64,000 nucleotides of DNA from contig CACORJ010000001.1 in the NCBI GenBank assembly GCA_902629575.1, positions 144,271-208,270 of the forward strand, in the 5' to 3' direction. A program made the position numbers and the translations under genes. The notes beneath the pieces were generated by a model. It was given only the letters and a program-made list of their open reading frames with translations, searched no databases and was not told where the DNA came from. This DNA comes from an uncultured Pelagibacteraceae bacterium. GTDB lineage: Bacteria; Pseudomonadota; Alphaproteobacteria; Pelagibacterales; Pelagibacteraceae. The stretch's first letter is position 1; every line of letters begins with the position of its first letter. Below, one piece after another: positions 28,729 through 38,799 of this stretch.

Positions 28729-29046
28729 ATGCTTATAGATTTTAAAGACGAAGATTTTGAAAATAAAATTAAAAATGAGGACGTATCAGTAATTCAATTT
28801 TCTGCTGCTTGGTGTGGTCCTTGCAAGGCTCTAAAGCCTGTAATGGATAAATTATCAGATGAATATAAAGACAAAGCTAGTTTTTATTACGCAGATATAG
28901 AAGATGGTGGAATTAACACTGGAAGTGCCGCAGGCATTAGGGGAGTACCTACTGTAATTGTCTATAAAAAAGGTGTTGAAGTAGATAGGAAAGTAGGCGG
29001 TGTTCCGGAGGGGCACATGAAGGAATTTTTAGAAAAAAATATCTAA
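28729..29046 (+). CDS. thioredoxin
   Basis: VIQFSAAWCGPCKALKPVMDKL; GVPTVIVYKKG. Confidence 0.93.
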   Translation: MLIDFKDEDFENKIKNEDVSVIQFSAAWCGPCKALKPVMDKLSDEYKDKASFYYADIEDGGINTGSAAGIRGVPTVIVYKKGVEVDRKVGGVPEGHMKEFLEKNI

Positions 29047-30311
29047 TTTAAATTCAGAACTTCACCAGCTAGATATAATGAGCCCGTTATTAAGACCAAG
29101 TCATTTTTTTTGACGGGAATTGATTTAATCGCTTCAAATATATTTTTTTTGTATTGAACATTTTTAAAGCCAATTAACTTATTACTTAAATCTTGCCCTC
29201 CAATCGAATTAGGTTGATTTGGTATATCAATAGTGGTCAAGCTCGTAATCTCTTTAAAGTAACTCATATACTCTTGATGATTTTTATTAGCCATCATTCC
29301 AATAATGATATGTTTATTACAATTTAAGCTCTCTAAGTAATCGTTTAAAACTTTCGCACCTAGAGGATTATGAGATCCATCTACTAATAATCTATTTTCT
29401 CTAAGCAAATCTTTTAATTTTCCCTCGAAGATTTCTTGTAGCCTTGCTATACTTTTAATTTTTGTGATACCATTTTTAATATGTTCATCATTTATATTAA
29501 ATTCTTTGACTACTCTTAGAGTTGCGATTGCTGTTGAAATATTTTCTAATTGGAACTGTCCATTTACATTTGGCCTCGGAAGTTTAATTCTTCCAGTTAT
29601 ATCTTCATAATAGAAGAAATTATTTTGATTCACTAAATAATTATAATCTTTACTAAAAAATAATTTATTGGACTTATTATTTTTTATTGTTGTTTCAATT
29701 TGTCTTGATGTTTTATTTGAACTTTGTTTTGCAACAATAATATTAGAATTAAGTAATTTTGAAGTTTTCTCAAAGATTATTTTTTCTATTGTTTGTTCGT
29801 TTTTAGGAAGCCAGTCTAAATGGTCTAAGCCTATTGAAGTAACTACGCTGGCCAAGTTTTGTTTAAGAATATTAGTTGCATCAAATCTATGGAAAAGTCC
29901 TGTCTCAATTAAATTTATATTATTAGGGTATTCTGCTGATTTATAAAAATATGCTGCTGTTAAAATTTCAAAAAATGTAATTGGTTGATTATCATTAGCT
30001 TTTTCAACCTGTTCTAAAAGATTAGATAATTCATTATCACTAAGCTCTTCGTTATTAAAAATAAATCGTTCATTAATTTTTTTAATATGTGGACTGGTAT
30101 AGATATTACAATTAATTCCTGCTTCTTTTAGAATCGCATACATTGCCTGAATCGTCGAATATTTACCATTAGTGCCAACTACAGAAATTGCTTTAATTTT
30201 ATCTTGAGGATTATCTAATTTTTTACAAAGATTTAATATTCGATCTAAGCTTAGATCAATTTCTTTAGGATGCAGCTTTTGTAAGCGACTGACTATCTTC
30301 TGGAGTTTCAT
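29043..30311 (-). CDS. folC: folylpolyglutamate / dihydrofolate synthase
   Basis: VVGTNGKYSTIQAMYAIL, TSPHIKKINERF, GLFHRFDATNIL, LLVDGSHNPLGAKVL. Confidence 0.93.
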   Translation of the reverse strand: MKLQKIVSRLQKLHPKEIDLSLDRILNLCKKLDNPQDKIKAISVVGTNGKYSTIQAMYAILKEAGINCNIYTSPHIKKINERFIFNNEELSDNELSNLLEQVEKANDNQPITFFEILTAAYFYKSAEYPNNINLIETGLFHRFDATNILKQNLASVVTSIGLDHLDWLPKNEQTIEKIIFEKTSKLLNSNIIVAKQSSNKTSRQIETTIKNNKSNKLFFSKDYNYLVNQNNFFYYEDITGRIKLPRPNVNGQFQLENISTAIATLRVVKEFNINDEHIKNGITKIKSIARLQEIFEGKLKDLLRENRLLVDGSHNPLGAKVLNDYLESLNCNKHIIIGMMANKNHQEYMSYFKEITSLTTIDIPNQPNSIGGQDLSNKLIGFKNVQYKKNIFEAIKSIPVKKNDLVLITGSLYLAGEVLNLN

Positions 30312-31194
30312 TTTCTTCAGTGCTTATAACAGAATTTTTCTTTAACAATATTGATAATAAAGTTCCAATTTTTTCAGATAAATCTTTTCTTTCAACTATT
30401 AAATCAACAAATCCTGTTTTCTGGACATATTCACTTGTTTGAAAGTTTTCCGGCAGTTCTTCTTTGACTGTTCCTTGTATAACTCTTTTTCCTGCAAAGG
30501 CTATTAGAGATCCTGGTTCAGCAATATGAATATCGCCTAACATTGCATAAGAAGCAGTTATTCCTCCAGCAGTGGGGTCAGTTATTAATACAAGATATGG
30601 AAGGTTATTATTCTTTAATTCATTAATAGCTAATGTTGTTCTAGTCATTTGAGATAGTGATATTAAACTTTCCATCATTCTCATCCCGCCACCTGCACTT
30701 ACACAAATAAATGGAGTTTGATTCTCAATAGCATGCTGAATTCCATATAAAAAAGCCTCACCCTCAGCCGAAGCCATTGAAGCACCTAAAAATTCGAAGT
30801 CAGATGCAACTGCTGTTACTTTAATATTATTAATATTTCCACAAGCAACTAACATTCCACACTCAAGACCAGTTTTTTTACGAGCACTTTTTAATCTATC
30901 TTTATATGTTTTTGAGTCTGTCCAGTTTAAAGGGTCATCTTTAGGAATTGGTGTTTTAAAAATTTCATAATTATCTTTCCCAAAAAGAATATCAAATCTT
31001 TGATTAGGCTTTATTCTATGATGTTTATTACAATCTGGGCAAACCCATAAATTTTTTTCTAAATCTTTTTTCAAAATTGGGCCTTTACAACATGAAGTCC
31101 AGTCGCTATTTGCTATCTCCTCCTTAGAGGCTCTTTTATGAATAGCAGTTTTTATTTTTTCACCTGCTTTAATTATTTTTGTAATCCAATTCAT
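30265..31194 (-). CDS. accD: acetyl-CoA carboxylase carboxyltransferase subunit beta
   Basis: LWVCPDCNKHHRIKPNQRFD, SAGGGMRMMESLISLSQM, LITDPTAGGITASYAMLGDIHIAEPGSLIAFAGKRVI. Confidence 0.96.
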   Translation of the reverse strand: MNWITKIIKAGEKIKTAIHKRASKEEIANSDWTSCCKGPILKKDLEKNLWVCPDCNKHHRIKPNQRFDILFGKDNYEIFKTPIPKDDPLNWTDSKTYKDRLKSARKKTGLECGMLVACGNINNIKVTAVASDFEFLGASMASAEGEAFLYGIQHAIENQTPFICVSAGGGMRMMESLISLSQMTRTTLAINELKNNNLPYLVLITDPTAGGITASYAMLGDIHIAEPGSLIAFAGKRVIQGTVKEELPENFQTSEYVQKTGFVDLIVERKDLSEKIGTLLSILLKKNSVISTEENETPEDSQSLTKAAS

Positions 31195-31991
31195 TTAATT
31201 TTATCTTTAAGTTTTTTAACAATACTAGTAACATTTGTGACAGCATTTTGTCCCCTTTTAATAGAATTAGTTATTTCCTTGCAAATTGCACTTCCAACAA
31301 CCAAACCGTCAGCTTTTTTGAGTGATTTTATTGTTTTTTCAGTAATTCCAAATCCAATTACCACATTTTTAGATTTCTTTTGGTTTTTAATTTTAAAATA
31401 TCGCTCCAATATTTTTTTAGAGGATACTTTTAATTTGCCTCCTGTAGTTGAAAGCATACTTATATAATAAACCATATCATGAGAGTCGTTGATTATTCTT
31501 TTCAATCTTAGCTTAGATGTAGTAGGTGAAACTAATTGAATAAAATTAATTCTATTTTTTTTACATTTTCTAGCAAAAGATTTATTTTCTGGATAAGGTA
31601 AATCAACAACTATCAATCCATCAATTTTTGACTTTTTACATTTTTCTAAAAATTTATTTTCATTGTATTGAAAAATCATATTGTAATAACCCATTAGTAT
31701 TATAGGTTTATTTTTTTTTATTTTTTTAAAGTCTTTAGCTATTGAAAATACATCATTAATTTTAATTCCATTTTTAATGGCTCTATAAGCGCTAGTTTGA
31801 ATTTGACCACCATCTGCAATAGGAGTATTGTGTGGAAAGCCTAGTTCACATATATCAGCATAATTAGAAATTGATTTTAAGATTTCTAAAGATTTTTTTT
31901 TAGTATCATCTCCAGCTACTGTGTAAGTAAGCAAAGCTGGTCTATTTTCTTTTTTAGCATTTTTAAAAGCACTGTTAATTAAAGAACTCAT
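31191..31991 (-). CDS. trpA: tryptophan synthase alpha chain
   Basis: ADICELGFPHNTPIADGGQIQ, LMGYYNMIFQY, DGLIVVDLPYPE, GFGITEKTI. Confidence 0.95.
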   Translation of the reverse strand: MSSLINSAFKNAKKENRPALLTYTVAGDDTKKKSLEILKSISNYADICELGFPHNTPIADGGQIQTSAYRAIKNGIKINDVFSIAKDFKKIKKNKPIILMGYYNMIFQYNENKFLEKCKKSKIDGLIVVDLPYPENKSFARKCKKNRINFIQLVSPTTSKLRLKRIINDSHDMVYYISMLSTTGGKLKVSSKKILERYFKIKNQKKSKNVVIGFGITEKTIKSLKKADGLVVGSAICKEITNSIKRGQNAVTNVTSIVKKLKDKIK

Positions 31992-33223
31992 TATTTTTTA
32001 CCTAATCTTTCCTTTAAAATATCTCTATCTTTTTTTGCATCACCACACGAATTAACAATTATAATTGTATCTTCGCTTAATTTAGGAGCAATTTTAATTG
32101 CTTCTGCAAATGCGTGACTTGGTTCCAAACTGGGATTCAAATTTTCATATTTAGTCACCATTTGATGAGCATTTAAAGCTTCTTCATCTGTTGCATAAGT
32201 ATATCTTGCTCTTTTAGTATCCTTCAAAAAACAGTGCATAGGACTTACACCAGGATAATCCAATCCAGCGCTTATAGATTCAGTCTCATTTATTTGTCCC
32301 TCTTTATTTTGGCATACATAAGAAGCTGCACCATGTAATATTCCAATTTTAGTTTTATTACTTAAAGGAGCTGCATGAAGTTTTGATTTTTGAGGTCCAC
32401 CTGCTTCAACACCTATTAATTCAATTTTTTTTTTATTATAGTCAATAAACTCACTCCAAAATCCATATGCTGAACTTCCACCCCCAACACAGTTAATTAA
32501 TTTTATTTTATTTGGAATATTTTTAAATTCAGATTTCAATTGTAATTTCAATTCTCTAGAAATTTGTGCTGTACTCCAGCCACAAATTTTAACAAATATA
32601 TTTGGACCAACAGTGCTTCCAACACACATATGAGTGTTATCACAATTTGATACCCAATATCTCATACATTCACTTACAGCATCAACTAACGTTTGGCTTC
32701 CAGAGTAAACAGGAACTATTTCGGCTCCATTTTTTCTAATTGCATTACAGTTAGGTTTTTGTCTTTTAATATCCCTTGCGCCCATGAATATTTTACATTT
32801 AAGGCCAAATTTTTTTGCAGCCATACTTAACATTTTTCCAGCATAACCAGCTCCAGTATCTCCAACTATATATTTTTTACCCATTTCCTTACAAATAAGA
32901 GCATGAACAGTTGCATTATATATTTTATGTGCGCCCCCATTTGCCTCAGAAACAACCTTTGCCCAAATTTGAGCACCACCTAGTTTTTTTGTTAAATTAT
33001 TAAGTTTTACAAACGAAGTAGGAGTTCCAATATAATTTTTGAAATAATAATCTCTTTTTTTTAGAAATTTTTTATTGTTTCTTAATTTTTTAAATTCATT
33101 TGTTAAATCTTCTACAGGTTTTTTTAAGGTTTCAGGAATAAAACTCCCCCCAAATTTACCGCCCCAAAAGCCATGTTGATCATGCTGATCAATTAATGGA
33201 ATCCCTTTTTTAAGTTTCATCAT
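31991..33223 (-). CDS. trpB: tryptophan synthase beta chain
   Basis: GGAHKIYNATVHA (PLP Lys), GDTGAGYAGKMLSMAAKKFGL, NCVGGGSSAYGFWSEFID. Confidence 0.97.
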   Translation of the reverse strand: MMKLKKGIPLIDQHDQHGFWGGKFGGSFIPETLKKPVEDLTNEFKKLRNNKKFLKKRDYYFKNYIGTPTSFVKLNNLTKKLGGAQIWAKVVSEANGGAHKIYNATVHALICKEMGKKYIVGDTGAGYAGKMLSMAAKKFGLKCKIFMGARDIKRQKPNCNAIRKNGAEIVPVYSGSQTLVDAVSECMRYWVSNCDNTHMCVGSTVGPNIFVKICGWSTAQISRELKLQLKSEFKNIPNKIKLINCVGGGSSAYGFWSEFIDYNKKKIELIGVEAGGPQKSKLHAAPLSNKTKIGILHGAASYVCQNKEGQINETESISAGLDYPGVSPMHCFLKDTKRARYTYATDEEALNAHQMVTKYENLNPSLEPSHAFAEAIKIAPKLSEDTIIIVNSCGDAKKDRDILKERLGKK

Positions 33224-33836
33224 GTGCCCGTTTCATCTTATTTAAAAATATATCTATTTTGGATTTATCCTTTAACCCAGAAGTTTCTAGACCCCCAGAT
33301 ATATCTATAATATCTGCTATTTCTTTATAATATTCAAGATGGTCATTTATCTGAATGTTACCAGCTATCATTAATGGTTTTTTTATCTTTATTTTTTTAA
33401 TAAGTTCATGATCGAAAGCCATACTTTTTTCATAGCCTTTACTATCAAACAAATAAATGTCAGTTACCTCAGAAAACAAATGATATTTTTGAACATCGCT
33501 TTCTTCTACTACAGTTAAAGCAGTTATAATCTTTCTATTATATTTTTCTCTAATTTTTTTGATTTCTTCAGGTGTGCAGTCATATATCTGGTAATAATCA
33601 AAAGGCATTTGTTTAATTTTTTCTAAAATTTCCTCGTCAGGCTTAACCAGTACTGCCACAAAATAAGATTTCTTTTTATCTAAAGTTAATAGTTCGTTTA
33701 ACTTCTCAACCTCAACATATCTTGAGCTTTTTTTATAATTGCAAATAAAACCAATAAACTTAGGTGGATATTTATGATTAATTATAAAACTTAGAGTATC
33801 GAGATCTGAAATCCCACAAATCTTACAACCTTTCAT
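33210..33836 (-). CDS. trpF: phosphoribosylanthranilate isomerase (divergent)
   Basis: CKICGISDLDTL, PKFIGFICNYKKSSRYV, MIAGNIQINDHL, IIDISGGLETSGLKD; next to trpB. Confidence 0.87.
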   Translation of the reverse strand: MKGCKICGISDLDTLSFIINHKYPPKFIGFICNYKKSSRYVEVEKLNELLTLDKKKSYFVAVLVKPDEEILEKIKQMPFDYYQIYDCTPEEIKKIREKYNRKIITALTVVEESDVQKYHLFSEVTDIYLFDSKGYEKSMAFDHELIKKIKIKKPLMIAGNIQINDHLEYYKEIADIIDISGGLETSGLKDKSKIDIFLNKMKRAHDET

Positions 33837-34507
33837 TAGGCTAAATGATTGATTAATGTTTGAATGTTTTTTTTTATGTTACCATTAGTAATTGGTCTTC
33901 CAATTACTAGCCAATCACTTCCATTTTTATATGCCTGTTTTGGCGTTAACACTCTTTTTTGATCATTTAATTTTGATTTGAATCTTATTCCGGGTGTTAT
34001 AATTTCTTTCTTAAATACTTTTCTAACTATTTTAACTTCTTGCGCACTACAAACAATGGCATCTAATTTTGCTTTATTTGCTAACATAGCTTGTTGGTAA
34101 ACTAACTTTTTAACATCTTTATTAAAACCAATTTCTTTAAGAGCTTTATTATCCAAAGACGTTAAAATTGTTACACCCACTAATCTAGTTCTGCCAGAAG
34201 CCTTCTTAGCTGCTTTTAAAGCCTCTAATCCTGAGTTGATATGTATGGTGCAATAATTAAATTTAAGATCTTTGATTGCCTTTATAGCTGAGGAGCAAGT
34301 ATTTGGTATATCTGAAAATTTGTAATCTCCAAAAGTTACTTGATTTTTTAATTTTGAAACAAACTTTCTGCCATTTTTTGAATTTAAAAACTCTAATCCA
34401 AACTTATAACCTATTTTTAATTTTGAAGTCTTTGATTTTTTAATTATCCCTTTTATTTTTGGTATATTTGTGCTGTCACAAGCTATAAATATTTTATTCT
34501 TTTTCAT
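33836..34507 (-). CDS. pyrF: orotidine-5'-phosphate decarboxylase
   Basis: FIACDSTN, VTFGDYKFSDIPNT (DxKxxD), ITPGIR, DWLVIGRPIT. Confidence 0.94.
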   Translation of the reverse strand: MKKNKIFIACDSTNIPKIKGIIKKSKTSKLKIGYKFGLEFLNSKNGRKFVSKLKNQVTFGDYKFSDIPNTCSSAIKAIKDLKFNYCTIHINSGLEALKAAKKASGRTRLVGVTILTSLDNKALKEIGFNKDVKKLVYQQAMLANKAKLDAIVCSAQEVKIVRKVFKKEIITPGIRFKSKLNDQKRVLTPKQAYKNGSDWLVIGRPITNGNIKKNIQTLINHLA

Positions 34508-34787
34508 TGTTTAATTTATTAAATAAGTCTTTAGCCATTTTAAAGTGAATTGTTTTTTTTTCAGGTGTATGAACTTTTTCACCTGTTTTCGGATTTCTTG
34601 AGATTCTTGCTTTTTGTATATTTGTGAAAAAAATTCCAAATCCTCTTAACTCTACTCTATCCCCACGTTTAAGGGATCTCTTAATTTCTCCAATTATAAT
34701 TTCAGTAAATTTTTTGAGATCTTTTTTTAAAAAATTTGGATAATTTTGGTAAATTTGTCTTAAGAGCTTTGATTTTACAATAGCCAA
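34494..34787 (-). CDS. ihfB: integration host factor subunit beta (HU/IHF family)
   Basis: KSLKRGDRVELRGFGIFFTNIQKARISRNPKTGEKVHTPEKKTIHFKMAKDL; next to rpsA. Confidence 0.92.
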   Translation of the reverse strand: MAIVKSKLLRQIYQNYPNFLKKDLKKFTEIIIGEIKRSLKRGDRVELRGFGIFFTNIQKARISRNPKTGEKVHTPEKKTIHFKMAKDLFNKLNNEKE

Positions 34788-34803
34788 TTTAATCTTCTTT
34801 AGT

Positions 34804-36531
34804 TTATTCCTTTTCCTCGTCTTTTTTCTTTAGATCTTCCGATAAAGATGAAAAAGGAAGATTTTTTCCAGACCCCTCTGACCCATATTTTTCTAAAGCC
34901 TCTTTCTTCTCAATTTCTTCAAGTAACTTTATACTTAGGACTACTTTTCTTTTATCTAAATCAAGCTCAGCTATTGCACAGTCTATTCTTTCACCACCAG
35001 TAAACCTTGAGGGCCTAGCATCAGCTGAATTAATTGCAATTTGAGATTTTTTAATTTGGAAATCCATTTCACAACCTTCAGGTCTTACGATTAACCCTTT
35101 GTTATCAGAAGCCATTATCTTAACAGTAACAGTTTGATTAACCTTTTTACCATTGAACCAGTCGAACGGATCTGGTTGAGTTTGTCTTAGCCCCACTCTT
35201 ATTTTTTGATCAGATACTTTGATTTCTAATACCTTTACTTTAATTTTATCACCTTTTTTATATTTAGTTAATTCTTCCTCACCGTTGTTTAAATAAGTCA
35301 AATCATTACAATGTAAAAATGCGTCAATATCTAAACCCCCTATTTTTACAAATAACGAATACTCGTTTTTATTAACAACTTCACCCTCTACTATTGAGCC
35401 AATTGGATATTTTTTTTCAAAAGTTTCGAAGGGATTTTCTTGGGTTAATCTATGAGATATAGCTACTCTTCGTTTCTCTTTATCTATTTCTGTAATAACA
35501 CAATTTATCTCATCTCCAACTTTAAACATTTTTTTTGCAGAAAGATTTTTTTTTGTCCAACTTAACTCGCTAGAGTGTAATAAGGTTGTCAATCCTGGTT
35601 CTAACTCACAAAAAGCACCAAAGTCCATAATTTTTACAACTTTAGCCTTATACATTTTATTTAATTCATAGTTTTCAATATGTTCGAAAGGGTCTGGAGA
35701 AAGCTGTTTTACAGAGCACCCAACTTGCAATTTTTCTTTATCTACCGATATAACTTTTAAATCATGTTTTTCACCAATATTGAAAACTTCATCAGGATGA
35801 TTTACCCTAGAATATGATATTTCTTGTAAATGAACTAACACATCAAGTTCATTATTAACGTTAAAAAAACATCCAAAAGAGCTATAACCTTTTACCTCAG
35901 CCCCTCTGATTATGTCTCCCACTTTATATTTCTCAATAATTTTTGCTTTATCTTCTTTTTTAAATGAAGAAATAATTTCTCTTCTTGAAACGCATGCATT
36001 CCCTCTTATCTTATCTAATTTTATCAACGCAAACTTTTGAGGTTCATTCATTAAATGACTAATATCCTTCAGAGGTTTATCGCTTATTTGAGAACCAGGT
36101 AAAAACATTAAAGAACCAGTATCAATATGTTCTACAATACAGCCACCTTTACACTTTGAGGTGATCTTTCCCATAATAGGTTCATTTTTTTCATATGCCT
36201 CAACTAATTTATCCCAACCTTTAATCTTTTGTGCTTTACTAGCTGAAACTAATACTTCGCCATTTCTATCTTCAATTTTTTCTAACAATACGGATATAGT
36301 CTCACCTATTTTAATTTTGTCACCTAAACCCATACTTTTTAATTCATTTATATCCAAGACTGGTTCACTTTTAAGTCCTTCAATAAATAAAAAGACAAAT
36401 TTTTCTGTGATTTTATTAATTTTACCTTCGATTATTTTTCCCTCTTCAATATTTACTTTTGAAAGTTGACTATTTAATAGTTTTTTAAATTCTTGTGAAG
36501 CTGGGTTACTTAAATCGTTATATATTTCCAT
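34804..36531 (-). CDS. rpsA: 30S ribosomal protein S1
   Basis: Multiple S1 repeats (VGDIIRGAEVKGYSSFGCFFNV, YKAKVVKIMDFGAFCELEPGLTTLLHSSELSW ...). Confidence 0.96.
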   Translation of the reverse strand: MEIYNDLSNPASQEFKKLLNSQLSKVNIEEGKIIEGKINKITEKFVFLFIEGLKSEPVLDINELKSMGLGDKIKIGETISVLLEKIEDRNGEVLVSASKAQKIKGWDKLVEAYEKNEPIMGKITSKCKGGCIVEHIDTGSLMFLPGSQISDKPLKDISHLMNEPQKFALIKLDKIRGNACVSRREIISSFKKEDKAKIIEKYKVGDIIRGAEVKGYSSFGCFFNVNNELDVLVHLQEISYSRVNHPDEVFNIGEKHDLKVISVDKEKLQVGCSVKQLSPDPFEHIENYELNKMYKAKVVKIMDFGAFCELEPGLTTLLHSSELSWTKKNLSAKKMFKVGDEINCVITEIDKEKRRVAISHRLTQENPFETFEKKYPIGSIVEGEVVNKNEYSLFVKIGGLDIDAFLHCNDLTYLNNGEEELTKYKKGDKIKVKVLEIKVSDQKIRVGLRQTQPDPFDWFNGKKVNQTVTVKIMASDNKGLIVRPEGCEMDFQIKKSQIAINSADARPSRFTGGERIDCAIAELDLDKRKVVLSIKLLEEIEKKEALEKYGSEGSGKNLPFSSLSEDLKKKDEEKE

Positions 36532-36694
36532 TAATTGTTTAATTTTAAATAGTTATTTTAAAACACGACCTTTTAGATAAATTTATCATTTAAATCAACA
36601 GAAAATCAAAAGTTTAAATATCTGATAATTCCTAATAATCTTATATTTTAGAGGTTTTTAAGCGCTTACTTACAATTAGAATATCAAAATTATC

Positions 36695-38011
36695 TTACTT
36701 TTTGACACTATTAATAGTTTTTAAAAAAGAGGGAAAAGAACTCTTGATCGAGTCTTTATCATGAATAGCCCAATTACCTCCAAATGATAGAGCTGCTATT
36801 ACACTTGTCATAAAAACTCTATGATCTTTAAGAAAATTTTTTATGATAATATTTTTATTTATTTTAAGGTTTGGATCTCCAAAAATTTTAATTGAATCAT
36901 GAGTTGTAATTGTTTTAACCCCAATTAATTTTAATATTTTTGAACCCCATTTAAGACGAGGACTTTCCTTTTTATTGAGTTCGGATAATCCTTTAAAATA
37001 AGATACCCCTTTTGCTTTTGCTGCAATTAAAAAAATTACCAGAAATTCATCTATAGCACTACTATTAAATTTCTTGGGACAGTTTATTGCTTTTAAATTT
37101 TTCGCACTTTCAACTATTAAATCTGCAATTTTCTCACCTTTATAAATATTTATCTTTTTAAAAGTAATTTTAACACCCATCATTTTTAATATTTTGATAA
37201 TTCCAATTCTTGATGGATTTATATTAACATTCTTAATTGTTAACTTTGATTCTTTTGATAAAGCTGTAAGTACTATAAAGAATGCACTTGAGCTTATATC
37301 TGAAGGTATTTTGTAGTCTAAAGAACTAATTTTTTTTATTCCTTTTATTTTAATAATATCATGATTTTTTTTTTGAATAACTGTAATTGGTATCTTTAAA
37401 TATCTAAAAAGTAACTCAGTATGATTTCTAGATTTTTTTGCTTTGATTAATGTCGTTCCATTGGTATTTAAAGCTGCGAGCATAATTGCACTTTTACATT
37501 GAGCAGATCCTCTATTTTCTATATAACTAATTGGTCTAGTTTTGTTTGTACCTTCAATCAAAACAGGAAGTTTTCCGTTTCTAGAAAAAATTTTTGCACC
37601 AAATTTTTTAAGAGGTTTTGTTATTCTTGAAAAATCTCTTTTTGACAAACTTTTATCGCCAATTATTTTAATTTTACCTTTTGAGTGTATTAAAAGACCA
37701 ATAATTAATCTGCCCAAAGTTCCAGAATTTCCAGCATCTAAAATGATTTCATTTTTATATCTGTAACCATTTATGCCCATTCCTATAATTGTACACCTGT
37801 TTTTTGACAATTTTATTTTAACACCTAATTTTCTTAAACATCGCAAAGTACTTAGTACATCGTCTGATTTTAAAATATTTGTTGCTGATGATTTACCAGT
37901 TGCCTGAGAAGCCAAAAGTGCCCATCTTATAGATAAACTTTTATCTCCCTCAATTTGTAAAGTTTTATTGAAGGGTTTAATCGCTTTATTAATCGAAAAA
38001 ATATTGCTCAT
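36695..38011 (-). CDS. aroA: 3-phosphoshikimate 1-carboxyvinyltransferase
   Basis: IEGDKSLSIRWALLAS, LDAGNSGTLGRLIIGLL, GSAQCKSAIMLAAL, DHRVFMTSVIAAL. Confidence 0.95.
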   Translation of the reverse strand: MSNIFSINKAIKPFNKTLQIEGDKSLSIRWALLASQATGKSSATNILKSDDVLSTLRCLRKLGVKIKLSKNRCTIIGMGINGYRYKNEIILDAGNSGTLGRLIIGLLIHSKGKIKIIGDKSLSKRDFSRITKPLKKFGAKIFSRNGKLPVLIEGTNKTRPISYIENRGSAQCKSAIMLAALNTNGTTLIKAKKSRNHTELLFRYLKIPITVIQKKNHDIIKIKGIKKISSLDYKIPSDISSSAFFIVLTALSKESKLTIKNVNINPSRIGIIKILKMMGVKITFKKINIYKGEKIADLIVESAKNLKAINCPKKFNSSAIDEFLVIFLIAAKAKGVSYFKGLSELNKKESPRLKWGSKILKLIGVKTITTHDSIKIFGDPNLKINKNIIIKNFLKDHRVFMTSVIAALSFGGNWAIHDKDSIKSSFPSFLKTINSVKK

Positions 38012-38020
38012 TAGTTGATG

Positions 38021-38797
38021 TTAGCTAATTTTAAAAGAATCACCAAAATATACATTTTTAGCATCAATATTTTGAATTAAATTTGAAGGAGTTCCCTCAG
38101 CAATTACTTTTCCGTTATGAATTATTGCTGCAGTATCTACACATGCCAACAAATCTCTAGCTTGGTGATCACATAAAATTATCGAGATATTATGAATACT
38201 TTGTAAGTCAACAATTATTTGTTGTAAAATTTTTATTGTAAGCACATCTAAGGCCGCAAAAGGTTCATCAAGTAAAAGAATTTTAGGCTCGGGTATTAAT
38301 GCAAGTGCAATGACTAATTTTTTTTTTTGACCACCTGATAGAACGTCAGCTTTAATATCTCTTATTTGATCTAACTCAAATTTAGAAATCAACGAATTTA
38401 TTTTTTCTTCTCTATAACTTAAATTATCAATTGTGATTTCCGCTATTGCTTTTAAATTTTCATAAACTGTTAAATCATGAAAGTAACCGCCATTTTGTGG
38501 AACAAAACCTATTTTATATTTAAGTGTTCGTTGATTAATTGGATAGTTGTTAATTTTTTCTGAATTAATTTTAATAGAACCGTAACTTGGAGATAGTAGT
38601 CCAATTATCAAATTAAATATTGTAGATTTTCCAACACCATTAGGCCCAAGCAGGCCTAAAATTTGACCATTACCAAGTTTTAAATCAAGGTTATCTAAAA
38701 TTATCTTTCTTCCAAATTTAAAAGATAGTTTTTCTAATTTTAAAATTTCGTTTTTATTACTAAAAGATTTAATTCTAAATTTTTTAATATTTGACAT
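38021..38797 (-). CDS. lptB: LPS export ABC transporter ATP-binding protein
   Basis: GLLGPNGVGKSTIFNLIIGLL, FVPQNGGYFHDLTVYENL, LSGGQKKKLVIALAL, LLLDEPFAALDVLT; next to lptC-like and kdsD genes. Confidence 0.92.
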   Translation of the reverse strand: MSNIKKFRIKSFSNKNEILKLEKLSFKFGRKIILDNLDLKLGNGQILGLLGPNGVGKSTIFNLIIGLLSPSYGSIKINSEKINNYPINQRTLKYKIGFVPQNGGYFHDLTVYENLKAIAEITIDNLSYREEKINSLISKFELDQIRDIKADVLSGGQKKKLVIALALIPEPKILLLDEPFAALDVLTIKILQQIIVDLQSIHNISIILCDHQARDLLACVDTAAIIHNGKVIAEGTPSNLIQNIDAKNVYFGDSFKIS

Positions 38798-38799
38798 AA

